Source: VGWB01 sp964480945
GTDB taxonomy: Bacteria; Bacteroidota; Ignavibacteria; UBA10030
Direction of reading: 5' to 3'
Assembly (NCBI GenBank): GCA_964480945.1
Contig: CAYZRX010000015.1
Location: forward strand, 1-59,225
Length of the DNA stretch: 59,225 nt
A program made the translations under genes and the position numbers. Positions 15,231 through 23,303 of this stretch are shown one piece after another. The notes below the pieces were generated by a model, which was not told where the DNA came from, searched no databases, and saw nothing but the letters and a program-made list of their open reading frames with translations. Position 1 is the first letter of the stretch; the number at the start of each line of letters is the position of its first letter.

Positions 15231-15404
15231 TGTTTGTGTTGAGGCAGAAATCAAAGAGAAGTCTTTTGTGTCATCATAGCTGGTAGTGGTGAGGGGTTGA
15301 TTGAATGAGGGAATCTGCAGATCATTATTCAGCCTGATGTACGCCAGCTCGGAAAAGCCGGCGCCCTGCAGCCTTCAGTTGGAAAGCCACTTTGAAGGGA
15401 AATT

Positions 15405-15914
15405 ATGGAACATCTTGCCAATCTCTCCCGCGAACAGCTGCTGAAACTGATTGAAGTCTATGCAAAGAATTGGCTCGCCCACGACGGGTGTTGGTTCTTG
15501 GCCGCCGAAGAAAAGTACGGCATGCCAGCGGCAATGGAGCTTGATGCGAAATCTTGGGAGCGCTTCGCTGTGGCGGAAGCCAAACGAATCGTGAAGGAGT
15601 TCGGAATCCCTGCTGGTGGTGGTCTGCAGGCCTTGGAGCAAGCTCTGCAGTTTCGACTCTACGCGGCAATTAATCGTCAGGAGGTTGAGTGGGTCAATGC
15701 GAAGACGATGATCTTCAGGATGCTTGAATGCCGGGTGCAACAGACACGTCACCAGAAGAAACTGCCGGACTTTCCCTGCAAACCGGTCGGCGAGGTCGAA
15801 TTCAGCCGGTTCGCCAGCGCTGTTGATCCCCGTATCAAAACGAAGTGCCTCGCCTGTCCGCCGGACCCGGTATCCGATTTCTCTTGCGCTTGGGAGTTCA
15901 CGATAGACTCGTGA
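15405..15914 (+). CDS. DUF6125 family protein
   Basis: The 169-residue product shows the features of DUF6125: an N-terminal LSREQLLKLIEVYAKNWLAHDGCWFLAAEE, the acidic/aromatic region LDAKSWERFAVAEAKRI, the central MIFRMLECRVQQTRHQKKLPDFPCKP and the C-terminal Cys cluster KCLACPPDPVSDFSCAWEF. The four spaced Cys residues suggest a metal or Fe-S site. Such proteins are found mainly in anaerobes and are cytosolic; no activity is established. The preceding 174 bases contain no obvious gene. The DJ-1-like gene starts only 9 bases after its stop. Confidence 0.75.
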   Translation: MEHLANLSREQLLKLIEVYAKNWLAHDGCWFLAAEEKYGMPAAMELDAKSWERFAVAEAKRIVKEFGIPAGGGLQALEQALQFRLYAAINRQEVEWVNAKTMIFRMLECRVQQTRHQKKLPDFPCKPVGEVEFSRFASAVDPRIKTKCLACPPDPVSDFSCAWEFTIDS

Positions 15915-15923
15915 ACCAGAAGA

Positions 15924-16457
15924 ATGGAAGCGTTCAACCTCTGCGGCAAAAAGATCCTTTTCATTCTGCCTCCGCACCGATTTCGGGATGAAGAGTATCA
16001 AAAACCGAAGGCCCTCTTCGCTCAGTACGGCGCACGCGTTACGGTCGTTTCTTCATCGCTCGCGCCAGCGACGGGGATGCTCGGTGCGGTCGTGACTCCG
16101 GACGCATCAATAGAAAATGTGAAGGCGACAGATTTCGACGCCGTGTTGTTGGTGGGCGGAGTTGGCTCCAATGCATTCTGGCACGATGGAACGGTGCACC
16201 ACCTGGTGAGAGAAGCGAGCGATGCTGGAAAAGTGGTGAGTGCCATTTGTCTGGCGCCGGTCACGTTGGCGAATGCTGGCCTTCTTAAGGGGAAATCAGC
16301 CACGGCGTATCCTTCCGCAGAAGGTTATCTCACATGGAAAGGAGCAATATACACCGGTAAATCAGTCGAGGTCGCTGGGAACATCATCACGGCGAAAGGA
16401 CCGGAGGCAGCGGAGGAATTTGCGCGAACCGTTGCGGGGTTGTTGGTACAAAAATAG
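15924..16457 (+). CDS. DJ-1/PfpI family protein
   Basis: The 177-residue product has the class I glutamine amidotransferase-like fold of DJ-1/PfpI. KKILFILPPHRFRDEEYQ is strand 1 with the conserved Glu on the following helix. DFDAVLLVGGVGSNAFW and SAICLAPVTLANAGLL give the nucleophile elbow, with Cys in A-I-C, and the GPEAAEEFARTVAGLL helix closes the domain. Members include proteases/deglycases, chaperones and isonitrile hydratases, so the substrate is open. It is packed between DUF6125 and a ferritin-like gene, which may point to oxidative or carbonyl stress protection; that is inference. Confidence 0.87.
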   Translation: MEAFNLCGKKILFILPPHRFRDEEYQKPKALFAQYGARVTVVSSSLAPATGMLGAVVTPDASIENVKATDFDAVLLVGGVGSNAFWHDGTVHHLVREASDAGKVVSAICLAPVTLANAGLLKGKSATAYPSAEGYLTWKGAIYTGKSVEVAGNIITAKGPEAAEEFARTVAGLLVQK

Positions 16458-16499
16458 ATAAACTATCATTTACCTTATAAACAGCAAGATGAGAATTCC

Positions 16500-16919
16500 A
16501 TGACCAAAGAAGATCTAGTCCGCGCACTTAACGCAGATTTGGCTGCGGAGTGGGGAACCGTTATTCGGTACACGTATCAGGCCGGCAAATCATTTGGAGT
16601 TCTAGGCACCGAACTCCGTGAGATGTTTCGAAAGGAAGTGGAAGATGAGCTCGGCCATGCTGCGTTTCTGACAGATGTCATCGTTGACCTGAGCGGCGAA
16701 CCGACGACTGTACCCAAAGAGTTCGGCAAACCTGAAGGTCTGAAAGCCATGCTTCAAGTGGATCTGGAGATGGAACTGAAGGATATCGAAAATTACCGGA
16801 TGCATGCCAAACATGCCGAAGAGTTGGGTGAATCGGAATTGAAAGTCAAGCTGGAGGAAATGGCAGCTGACGAGGCTGGTCATGCACGTGAACTACGCCG
16901 CCTGCTCAAAGGCTTGTAG
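16500..16919 (+). CDS. Ferritin-like (rubrerythrin/bacterioferritin-type) diiron protein
   Basis: The 139-residue product is an all-helical ferritin-like domain with the metal ligands in the expected places: AEWGTVIRYTYQ (first Glu), EVEDELGHAAFL (ExxxExxH), LEMELKDIENYRMHAKHAEE and MAADEAGHARELRRLL (last ExxH). The four-helix bundle holds a diiron site that may oxidise or store iron or remove peroxide. It lacks the rubredoxin domain of rubrerythrin and the longer chain of Dps. The ATG at 16500 lies 42 bases after the DJ-1 gene. No clear ribosome site is visible, but the start fits the domain. Confidence 0.85.
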   Translation: MTKEDLVRALNADLAAEWGTVIRYTYQAGKSFGVLGTELREMFRKEVEDELGHAAFLTDVIVDLSGEPTTVPKEFGKPEGLKAMLQVDLEMELKDIENYRMHAKHAEELGESELKVKLEEMAADEAGHARELRRLLKGL

Positions 16920-17248
16920 TGTCTGGGAAACCTCTGAAACCTTTCCCCCCATCACGCATCTCATCGACGCGAAATCGGTGGTGACCGCTCGGGATCATCG
17001 CAATCGCTACCACGAGGGGGCGTTGGAGGGCTCAGATGAAAGGGCGGCTCTGAGGCGAAAGCCAGAGGCGCGATAAGCCAAGTCCTGGAAGCTCAGCTGA
17101 AAATCCATTCTGAGTCAGGCTGAGCGAAGTCGAAGCCTGTCAAGTGGGCCATTTTGCACGTCTCGACTCCGCTCGACGTGACGGCGACGGGTTTTCGTCT
17201 GTGTCTCTAGAATTGATGTCATAATGTTAATCAAGAAAGGAGATCAGA
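16920..17248. repeat. Intergenic region with Cys/Trp-free short dispersed repeat
   Basis: No gene is seen in these 329 bases. Around 17104-17142 lies GTCAGGCTGAGCGAAGTCGA, a word that recurs as an intergenic element in many environmental bacterial genomes. It is followed at 17159-17183 by the near-palindrome TCTCGACTCCGCTCGACGTGA. A short related word (GAGTCAGGCTGAC) recurs at about 34460. The last 20 bases hold AAGAAAGGAGATCAG, the ribosome site of the next gene. Confidence 0.5.
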
Positions 17249-17704
17249 ATGAAAAAGACTGGAACCTTGGTGGTCGTGATTGTCATCCTCAGCGTTCTTC
17301 TCGCTGCGGACTGCTTTGCACAGTCAGGACTGAGGTGGGGAAGCCGAGGGTGGAGAGCCGGATCCCCCTACAACAGGATGTACGATCCCAAAACAGTAGA
17401 GACCATCAGCGGCGAAGTGATCAGCGTCGACACCCTTACCTTCATGCGAGGAATGTCCTACGGGGTGCACGCGATCCTGAAGACAAACAAGGAAACCGTG
17501 TCTGTTCATTTGGGACCAGGATGGTACATCTTGAATCAAGACACGAAGATTGAGCCAAAGGATAGAATTGAGGTCAAAGGCTCACGGATCATTTTTCTCG
17601 GGAAACCGGCCATCACCGCTGCTGAAGTGAAAAAAGGAGAAGAAATATTGAAGCTTCGGGATGAAAACGGTTTTCCGGTGTGGAGCGGCTGGCGGAATCG
17701 GTAG
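17249..17704 (+). CDS. Exported small protein with OB-fold-like domain
   Basis: The 151-residue product has a signal peptide (MKKTGTLVVVIVILSVLLAADCFAQ) and a basic, Gly/Trp-rich linker. The conserved block is YNRMYDPKTVETISGEVISVD, then YGVHAILKTNKETVSVHLGPGWYI, RIEVKGSRIIF and a C-terminal ILKLRDENGFPVWSGW. Similar proteins in Geobacter-like bacteria are annotated as DNA-binding or MamS-like and are predicted OB-fold domains. Because of the signal peptide it should act in the periplasm. A strong AGAAAGGAG site precedes the ATG. No catalytic residue is evident and no function is assigned. Confidence 0.75.
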   Translation: MKKTGTLVVVIVILSVLLAADCFAQSGLRWGSRGWRAGSPYNRMYDPKTVETISGEVISVDTLTFMRGMSYGVHAILKTNKETVSVHLGPGWYILNQDTKIEPKDRIEVKGSRIIFLGKPAITAAEVKKGEEILKLRDENGFPVWSGWRNR

Positions 17705-17746
17705 GTAAACGTTTTGAAAGCTCGACAATGCAAACTCAATACCCAC

Positions 17747-17777
17747 GAAAGAAAAGAGCGCCTCATCTGAGGCGCTC
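17747..17777 (-). terminator. Intrinsic terminator at end of the SufT/Feo operon
   Basis: GAGCGCCTCA (17756-17765) pairs exactly with TGAGGCGCTC (17768-17777). Read on the minus strand the hairpin is followed by TTTTCTTT. It terminates the leftward transcript ending with the SufT-like gene and may act on the rightward one too. Confidence 0.8.
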
Positions 17778-17864
17778 TCTCGTCTAGCTCTTGCTGGTTT
17801 TCTCTTTACGGCTTCCTGTTCGCGATTTTCATCTCCCCTCTGCATACTGCATTCTCCCTACTCC

Positions 17865-18188
17865 CTACTTATTCCATCCGAGCTTCGTTTTCGCTTCTTC
17901 GGTCATTCGACTCGGATCCCATTCCGGCTGCCAGACGATTCGCACGTCTGCGTCGCCGACGCCGGGTATTTTCTTCAGTCGTTCCTTGACTTGCATCGAA
18001 ATCATGTTGCTGGCCGGACATCCGGGGGAGGTCAGCGTCATCTTCACCCCGACCCAGTTATCGACGATCGTGACGCCGTAGATGAGGCCGAGGTTCACGA
18101 TGTCCACCGGTATTTCCGGGTCGTAGCACTCTTTCAATGCTTCGTAAACAGCTTCTTCGGTCAGAGTTTTCGATCCCTGTGTTTCCAA
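17865..18188 (-). CDS. MIP18/SufT-type iron-sulfur assembly factor (DUF59)
   Basis: The 107-residue product is a complete DUF59 domain: EEAVYEALKECYDPEIPVDIVNLGLIYGV, then VKMTLTSPGCPASNMI with the conserved Cys of the TxxGCP loop, and VRIVWQPEWDPSRMT at the end. SufT and its relatives help mature [4Fe-4S] proteins. The start is a TTG at 18186-18188 preceded by AAGGGA. It is followed by a terminator and preceded on the same strand by the Feo genes, so iron import and Fe-S assembly are likely co-expressed. The extra domains of PaaD or Mrp are absent. Confidence 0.9.
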   Translation of the reverse strand: METQGSKTLTEEAVYEALKECYDPEIPVDIVNLGLIYGVTIVDNWVGVKMTLTSPGCPASNMISMQVKERLKKIPGVGDADVRIVWQPEWDPSRMTEEAKTKLGWNK

Positions 18189-18267
18189 CGTCGTTCCCTT
18201 CTTAAGATAGTTCCTATTCCCCTCGCCATCTGTTCGCGATCACGCTTGCCGTGAGTGCGGATCTCGT

Positions 18268-18474
18268 TCAGCGCCCCGCTGTTTTTGCCTCCGCCTTCTT
18301 GAAGCTCGAAACCGGACAACCGGCTCTATGCACGCACGTGCTGCACCCCGGATCGATGATGGGGACGACCGTCAAACAGCGTGGGCACCGTTCGCTGAAA
18401 GGGTTATCGAGGACATAACGGCACTGGGGACACGTACGAGCTTCCGAGCGGAGTTGTTCTGTCAGCGTGGTCAT
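18268..18474 (-). CDS. Small Cys-rich zinc-ribbon protein overlapping feoB
   Basis: The start codon overlaps the feoB stop in an ATGA arrangement. The 68-residue product has CPQC-x13-CPRC (residues about 15-33), a four-Cys zinc ribbon, then CSTCVHRAGC and a Lys/Ala-rich tail. It is not FeoC (which has a winged helix) nor the FeoB-associated Cys-rich membrane peptide, since it has no membrane segment. Coupling to feoB suggests a role in iron sensing, Feo assembly or handing iron to Fe-S assembly (SufT is next); this is inference. It lies inside a longer frame that otherwise shadows feoB, so it is easily missed by automatic calls. Confidence 0.65.
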   Translation of the reverse strand: MTTLTEQLRSEARTCPQCRYVLDNPFSERCPRCLTVVPIIDPGCSTCVHRAGCPVSSFKKAEAKTAGR

Positions 18475-20372
18475 ATCAATATCTGTGAGAGCAGCCCTCC
18501 GACCAAGAACGCGGTAATCCACGTTCCGGTCCACACCAGCGTAGCCTCTTTCAGCCCGCGCTCCTTGAGCATGACCATCAGCGACGCGATACACGGGGTG
18601 AAGAGGGTGATGGTTACGAGCGACACAATAACCTGGTGAGGAGTGAGCGCGAGTTGGTACAGGCCCGCGGCGCCGAAATCCCTCCGGACCATTCCCATCA
18701 CGAACGCGGTTGAAGCCGCGCGGGGAAGCTGCAGCCAGCCCGTCGTGAGCGGATTCAGAATGTTCTCCCAAACCGTCAGCAGGCCGGTCACCTGCATGAT
18801 GCCGACGCCGAGGGCGCCCATGAAAAACCAGGGCGTAGCCTCTTTCATGAAGAAGTACGTGCGATAGGCAGTCTTCCGAATGACGTTGTCGAATCGAGGC
18901 AGCCGCATCGGAGGCAGATCGATCAGCAGGGGGCTGGTCGTTCCGGGCAGCGAGCGATGAAGGATGGTGCCGATCGCGACGAAGACCGTGAAGATCGTGG
19001 CGGAATAGATGAGGATGGCCGAGAAGCCTGCGCCGGCGAGCAGTGCTGCGACGACCGCAAGTTGTGCGGAGCAAGGAATCGCAAACTGCAGAATGGCCGC
19101 CGAGATCTTCTTCTCCCGCTCGCTCCCGAGCAAGCGTGTGGTGATTGTGGCCATCGTAACGCATCCGAAGCCGAGGATGAGCGGAATGATTGCGCTTCCG
19201 TTCAAGCCGAGCGCGTTCAGGCTTCGGTCCACAAGCGTCGCGAGGCGCGGCAGATACCCGCTGTCCTCCATGAAGGCAAGCGAAAGGTAGAACGCGATCA
19301 CGAGCGGGAGGAGGAGGAAGAGCAAGTACGTTACCGTCATGGTCACGACGCCGAATTCACCCACGAGCAGGGTGCCGAGCCAGGAGCTTGCCGGAACGTA
19401 CTGAACGACAACGCCCTGAATCCAGGGCTCCCACAACTGATGGCCGAGCGTCGTCTCGGTGAAGTTGACGATGTCCTGGGCAACCAGCTTTCCGACGAAG
19501 AGGTAGATGAGGTAAAGTGCGATCAGAAGCATCGGGATGCCGGTCCAGACGTTCATCGCCCAACGTCCGAGCGACGTGGCAAACCGTCTGCGGAGGTTCT
19601 TCTCCGACAGCACGGCATTGATGATCAGGTTGACATGATTACGACGGTCGATGTAGGCAGCGTCCCGCTCCGTTCCAGGCTGCACCCCATGCCGCCGGGC
19701 GATCGCCTCGTCCCCTTCGAGGATGAGGAGCGCCTCGGCCTCCGACCCCGTTATGCTGAGCATACCGTGCAGCCGATGGTGAAGGGCCGGGTCCGGCTTG
19801 CCTCTGAGCGCCTGTTCGATGGCTGGTTCAATTTGGTCGAAACCTACCCGGCGTGTTGCCGTCGTCGCGAAGACCGGTACGCCGAGACAGCTCGAGAGCA
19901 GCTCCTTGTCGATCTGAAGACCAAGCTTCTCGACTTCGTCCATGAAGTTGAGCATCACCGAGACCTTCTTCCCCATGTCAATGAGCTGCTGGGTGAGAAA
20001 GAGATCACGTTCCAGGTGAGCGGCATCGACGATGTTGAGAACCACATCGGCCTGCAGAACGATGTCGCGCGTTACCGCCTCATCGTCGCTGAATGAGGAA
20101 ATTCCATACACACCGGGCGTGTCGAACACGTCAAAGGACTTGAAGCGCCCTTTCATCAGCTCCACCGTCGTACCCGGGTAGTTGGAGACGTCGACGTACA
20201 CCCCGGAGAGGTAGTTGAAGAAGAGAGACTTCCCGACGTTCGGATTGCCGACGAGCGCAACCTTGACCTGTGAGGTCTCCTCAGGCGTGACGTGGACGCC
20301 GATGTGCTTGTGTTTCTCGATATGCTCGTGAGAGAGCAGCCCGTATCCGTCGGTGATGGAGCGGTCGTTCAC
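18471..20372 (-). CDS. feoB: Ferrous iron transporter B
   Basis: The 633-residue product has the FeoB layout. An N-terminal G domain carries G1 GNPNVGKS, the G2 region NYPGTTVE, G3 DTPG and G4 NFMDE (NxxD). After it come a guanine dissociation inhibitor-like helical part and about eight membrane segments, including the Gate regions LAFMEDSGYLPR and IPLILGFGCVTM. It imports Fe2+ across the inner membrane. The first 35 residues carry a His-rich stretch (HEHIEKHKHIGVH) ahead of the G domain. The GTG start lies 9 bases after feoA. At 633 aa it is on the short side for the family, lacking only the extra C-terminal region of long forms. Confidence 0.95.
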   Translation of the reverse strand: MNDRSITDGYGLLSHEHIEKHKHIGVHVTPEETSQVKVALVGNPNVGKSLFFNYLSGVYVDVSNYPGTTVELMKGRFKSFDVFDTPGVYGISSFSDDEAVTRDIVLQADVVLNIVDAAHLERDLFLTQQLIDMGKKVSVMLNFMDEVEKLGLQIDKELLSSCLGVPVFATTATRRVGFDQIEPAIEQALRGKPDPALHHRLHGMLSITGSEAEALLILEGDEAIARRHGVQPGTERDAAYIDRRNHVNLIINAVLSEKNLRRRFATSLGRWAMNVWTGIPMLLIALYLIYLFVGKLVAQDIVNFTETTLGHQLWEPWIQGVVVQYVPASSWLGTLLVGEFGVVTMTVTYLLFLLLPLVIAFYLSLAFMEDSGYLPRLATLVDRSLNALGLNGSAIIPLILGFGCVTMATITTRLLGSEREKKISAAILQFAIPCSAQLAVVAALLAGAGFSAILIYSATIFTVFVAIGTILHRSLPGTTSPLLIDLPPMRLPRFDNVIRKTAYRTYFFMKEATPWFFMGALGVGIMQVTGLLTVWENILNPLTTGWLQLPRAASTAFVMGMVRRDFGAAGLYQLALTPHQVIVSLVTITLFTPCIASLMVMLKERGLKEATLVWTGTWITAFLVGGLLSQILI

Positions 20373-20381
20373 TCGGATTCT

Positions 20382-20639
20382 CTATGCGTTTGAAAGGAAA
20401 TCGGTCCCTGTGTAAGCGACCAGTATCAACTTCGCCAACGTCACGCCTATCGCGATTTCCTGCCGGTTCTTTTCAATGACGACGGTTCCTCCAGGGAGCC
20501 GTTCCAGGCAGCGTACCAATTGGCCTTTCAGAATCCCGAGCCGGATTAACTGCGCCTTGCTCCTCCCATCCGGCACGTGTTGGATTACGACATAACTGCC
20601 CTTCGCTGCTTGATGGAGCGGTACGAGACCTGTTTTCAT
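20382..20639 (-). CDS. feoA: Ferrous iron transport protein A
   Basis: The 85-residue product is an SH3-like FeoA domain: VPLHQAAKGSYVVIQHV, then RLGILKGQLVRCLERLPGGTVVIEKNRQEIAIGVTLAKLI. FeoA is a small cytosolic partner of FeoB. The ATG at 20639 is chosen because the domain begins there; an upstream in-frame start at 20726 would add an unlikely 29 residues and overlap the promoter. It is the first gene of a feoA-feoB-zinc ribbon operon that probably continues into the SufT-like gene. Confidence 0.9.
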   Translation of the reverse strand: MKTGLVPLHQAAKGSYVVIQHVPDGRSKAQLIRLGILKGQLVRCLERLPGGTVVIEKNRQEIAIGVTLAKLILVAYTGTDFLSNA

Positions 20640-20694
20640 TGCCAAGAATGGTTTCCCGATTATGCGGTTTTGCGTGTTTTGAGTATCTCGGACC

Positions 20695-20723
20695 AAATTA
20701 GTCGTATTAAGAACGATAGTCAA
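20695..20723 (-). promoter_or_regulatory. Candidate promoter of the feo operon
   Basis: On the minus strand TTGACT, a 17-base spacer and TAATTT lie about 55 bases upstream of feoA. The AT-rich segment between them (CTTAATACGACTAA) is a plausible site for an iron-responsive repressor, but it is not a good match to a Fur or DtxR consensus. Confidence 0.4.
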
Positions 20724-20729
20724 CAATGA

Positions 20730-20846
20730 ATGTGGAAAAACAACACAAAAATCACAATTTTAGGATTGATTACTGTTTTGCTCGCTCTGTCCGCATCTGT
20801 GTCTACTGCTGGCGTACTGCTTGCTAGTCAGAATCATCAAACCTGA
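20730..20846 (+). CDS. Possible 38-residue membrane peptide
   Basis: A small frame divergent from feoA encodes a Lys/Asn-rich start followed by LGLITVLLALSASVSTAGVLLA, which reads like a signal peptide or single membrane helix. No ribosome site is evident, and it overlaps the putative feo promoter region. It may be a real small protein or chance; only the hydrophobic pattern supports it. Confidence 0.25.
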   Translation: MWKNNTKITILGLITVLLALSASVSTAGVLLASQNHQT

Positions 20847-20882
20847 TGCCAGCGACAAACCGCACAGATCACGAGGATAACA

Positions 20883-21641
20883 ATGATAACGCTCTTAGGT
20901 AAAGTGGTGCTTATTACAGGCGGCTCCCGAGGAATTGGGGCGGCGATCACCAAGATGATGGCTCAAGCCGGAGCGACCGTCGCGTTCACGTACAGTTCCG
21001 ACGCCAAGAGTGCGCAGCGGATCGGGCACGATGTAGCACGGCAGGGAAGCGAGTGTCTGATGGTTCGCGCGGACGTTTCCAAGGTAGGCGACGTTCAAAG
21101 GACCGTCAAGACTGTGCTCCAGCATTTTGGGAGGATCGACGTCCTTGTCAACAACGCGGGCATATGGAAGCGGGGGGAGATGGGGAAAATGACCGAGGCT
21201 CAATGGGATGAAACTCTGCATACGAATCTGAAGGGGACGTTTCTCTTCTGCAACGAGGTGGTTCGCGTCATGGAAAAGCAAGGAGGCGGGAGGATCATCA
21301 ACATCGCCAGCACAGCCGGACAGCGCGGCGAGCCGTTCTACTCGCACTACGCAGCATCCAAGGGAGGCATGATCGCTTTTACGAAGGCGATTGCAGCGGA
21401 ACTCGCACCGCACGACATCATCGTCAACTGCGTGTCGCCCGGCTGGGTGCAAACTGACATGACTGGCCACATCCTCAGAGATCCAAAGCAGATGAGAGAG
21501 ATCAAGAAGCTGATCCCGCGCGGAAAGGTCGGTACGCCGGAGGAAATCGCCGGCGCCGTTCTCTTTCTCGCGTCCGATCTCTCAAATCACATCGTCGGGG
21601 CGGTCATCAACGTCAATGGTGGATCCGTCCTCTTTGGGTAA
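20883..21641 (+). CDS. Short-chain dehydrogenase/reductase (FabG-like)
   Basis: The 252-residue product has all classical SDR motifs: the cofactor loop ITGGSRGIGAAI, D after strand 3 (RADVSK), NNAG, the catalytic serine region IINIASTAG, the YxxxK pair in SHYAASKGG and the PG motif CVSPGWV. It fits the 3-oxoacyl-ACP-reductase-like group that reduces carbonyls with NADPH, but the genuine substrate is open because no fatty acid synthesis gene is nearby. A GAGG site lies before the ATG. The gene is separated by about 100 bases from the deoxyhypusine-synthase-like gene and may be independent of it. Confidence 0.92.
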   Translation: MITLLGKVVLITGGSRGIGAAITKMMAQAGATVAFTYSSDAKSAQRIGHDVARQGSECLMVRADVSKVGDVQRTVKTVLQHFGRIDVLVNNAGIWKRGEMGKMTEAQWDETLHTNLKGTFLFCNEVVRVMEKQGGGRIINIASTAGQRGEPFYSHYAASKGGMIAFTKAIAAELAPHDIIVNCVSPGWVQTDMTGHILRDPKQMREIKKLIPRGKVGTPEEIAGAVLFLASDLSNHIVGAVINVNGGSVLFG

Positions 21642-21742
21642 GTTCGCTGGCCGGCAAGTTTTTTCTTGATTTCCAAGTCAAAATCGCTATATTTTCGGGG
21701 TAGTTCATCCTTTACAATTTCGACCTCAGGACAGGCAGCTGG

Positions 21743-22852
21743 ATGCCGAGGAGAGACAACCTCCTACGGGGGAAGAAGATCGACCCCCGACCGATAAAAC
21801 GAAACATCGACGTCGTCACCCTCGTCGAGAGGCATTTCCAGGCCTACAATGCCGGCCGTCTGGCGGAAGCGTGCCAGCTTTTCACCCGGAAGATGCTCCA
21901 ACCCAACGTCACGATCGGGATGAGTATTACGGGGGCACTGACGCCCGCCGGACTCGGCGGATCGTGCATCGTTCCCCTGATCAAGGCCGGGTTTGTCGAC
22001 TGGATCGTCAGCACCGGTGCAAACCTCTACCATGACACGCACTTCGCGATCGGGCAATCGCTTCATCGTGGCTCTCCCTTCCTCGACGACAGGATCCTGA
22101 AAAAGAAAAAGATCATCCGCATCTACGATGTTCTGTTCGACTATGACGTCCTCTTGAAGACCGACGACTTTTTCCGTCGGGTGCTCGTTGCTCCGGAGTT
22201 CCAAATGGAGATGAGCACGGCCGAGCTGCACTATAAACTGGGGAAGTACGTCTTCGAGCGTGAGAGACTCTTGAAGCTCTCCTCCGGCAGTATTCTTGGA
22301 ACCGCATACAGATGCGGCCTTCCTGTATATACTTCTTCCCCCGGGGACAGCTCGATTGGCATGAATGTGGCTGAAACCGCTTTGTACGGGAACCGTTGCC
22401 GATTAGATGTGTTGGCAGATGTGAATGAGACGACGGCAATCGTTTTTGACGCAAAGCAGGCCGGGGGCCGAAGCGGCGTGTTGATTTTGGGCGGGGGATC
22501 ACCCAAGAACTTTGTCCTCCAAACCGAGCCGCAAATCCAGGAGGTTCTCAAAATCAACGATAACGGACACGACTTTTTTATCCAACTTACCGATGCCCGG
22601 CCCGATACTGGCGGGCTCTCGGGTGCGACTCCGTCGGAAGCAGTGAGCTGGGGCAAGATCGATCCGAGTCGGCTGCTCGATGCCGTCGTAGCATATGTCG
22701 ATTCAACGATCGCCCTGCCCCTGATCACTTCCTATGCACTTGCCAAGCAAAGACCTCGCAGGTTGAAGCGCCTCTATGAACGGCGGGTTGCGATGATGGA
22801 ACGGCTTCAGCGTGCGGCGATGCGAGCGAAAAAATCTGAAATGAAACGGTGA
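21743..22852 (+). CDS. Deoxyhypusine synthase family protein
   Basis: The 369-residue product has the family landmarks: the N-terminal GMSITGALTPAGLGG, IVSTGANLYHDTHF (NAD-binding), VYTSSPGDSSIGMN, GGGSPKNF and the active-site block GATPSEAVSWGKI. The Lys of SWGK is the residue that forms the enzyme-butylimine intermediate with spermidine. Eukaryotes and archaea use this enzyme on eIF5A; most bacteria lack eIF5A, and bacterial members are thought to act on polyamines (for example homospermidine formation). The presence of a pyruvoyl arginine decarboxylase in the same window fits polyamine metabolism. The catalytic lysine is intact, so it should be active. Confidence 0.9.
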   Translation: MPRRDNLLRGKKIDPRPIKRNIDVVTLVERHFQAYNAGRLAEACQLFTRKMLQPNVTIGMSITGALTPAGLGGSCIVPLIKAGFVDWIVSTGANLYHDTHFAIGQSLHRGSPFLDDRILKKKKIIRIYDVLFDYDVLLKTDDFFRRVLVAPEFQMEMSTAELHYKLGKYVFERERLLKLSSGSILGTAYRCGLPVYTSSPGDSSIGMNVAETALYGNRCRLDVLADVNETTAIVFDAKQAGGRSGVLILGGGSPKNFVLQTEPQIQEVLKINDNGHDFFIQLTDARPDTGGLSGATPSEAVSWGKIDPSRLLDAVVAYVDSTIALPLITSYALAKQRPRRLKRLYERRVAMMERLQRAAMRAKKSEMKR

Positions 22853-22898
22853 AGGATCTAACAACCGGACAAGTTCAACCAACGAAAGGAACTCTCGC

Positions 22899-23126
22899 AT
22901 GAACCGCTATCAGGAACTGCTGGACTTGATCCAGACCTTTCAGAAGGACTTCGAAAAGTTCTATCTGAAGGGAAACAAGTCGGCCGGCACGCGGGTCAGG
23001 AAACACATGGCGGCTCTCAAGCGCAAGGCGCAGGAGATCCGGAACGAGGTTCAGGAGCTCAAGAAAAAAGTGACGGAGCAAGGGACGACCGACACTGGAG
23101 CTGGAAGCGGTTCGACGCCCACATAG
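22899..23126 (+). CDS. Histone H1-like (Hc1-type) small basic protein
   Basis: The 75-residue product starts MNRYQELLDLIQTFQKDFEKFY and continues with GNKSAGTRVRKHMAALKRKAQEIRNEVQELKKK. This is the pattern of the histone-H1-like proteins of Bacteroidota and Chlamydiota: a helical, Lys-rich segment that can bind DNA, with a short Thr/Gly/Ser tail. It may bind the nucleoid. AAAGGA lies ahead of the ATG. The helical part could also be read as a coiled coil, so DNA binding is inferred from family resemblance. Confidence 0.8.
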   Translation: MNRYQELLDLIQTFQKDFEKFYLKGNKSAGTRVRKHMAALKRKAQEIRNEVQELKKKVTEQGTTDTGAGSGSTPT

Positions 23127-23303
23127 CGAACCAAATGAACGTACCGAGCGGACCGTTCCAACGAGCGGCCGCTCGTAGCCTGCAGGAGATCCGTAGAGCT
23201 TCAAGTTGGCTTACCCTCGCCGGAAGTGAGGCTCCGTCGTACGATTACTCATTTCCAAAGCGAGCCCGCCCGCCGCTTACCCCAACAGCAATGGTATGAT
23301 GTC

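Noticed and set aside
8668..16919. A nitrogenase gene cluster
   Set aside because: NifX-like domains and a sigma-54 activator are present but no nifHDK, nifB or nifEN genes; these small proteins are common in non-fixing anaerobes.
18475..19164. The long minus-strand frame extending upstream of the zinc-ribbon gene
   Set aside because: It runs through feoB in another frame; only its last 68 codons are supported, by the ATGA overlap and the Cys motifs.
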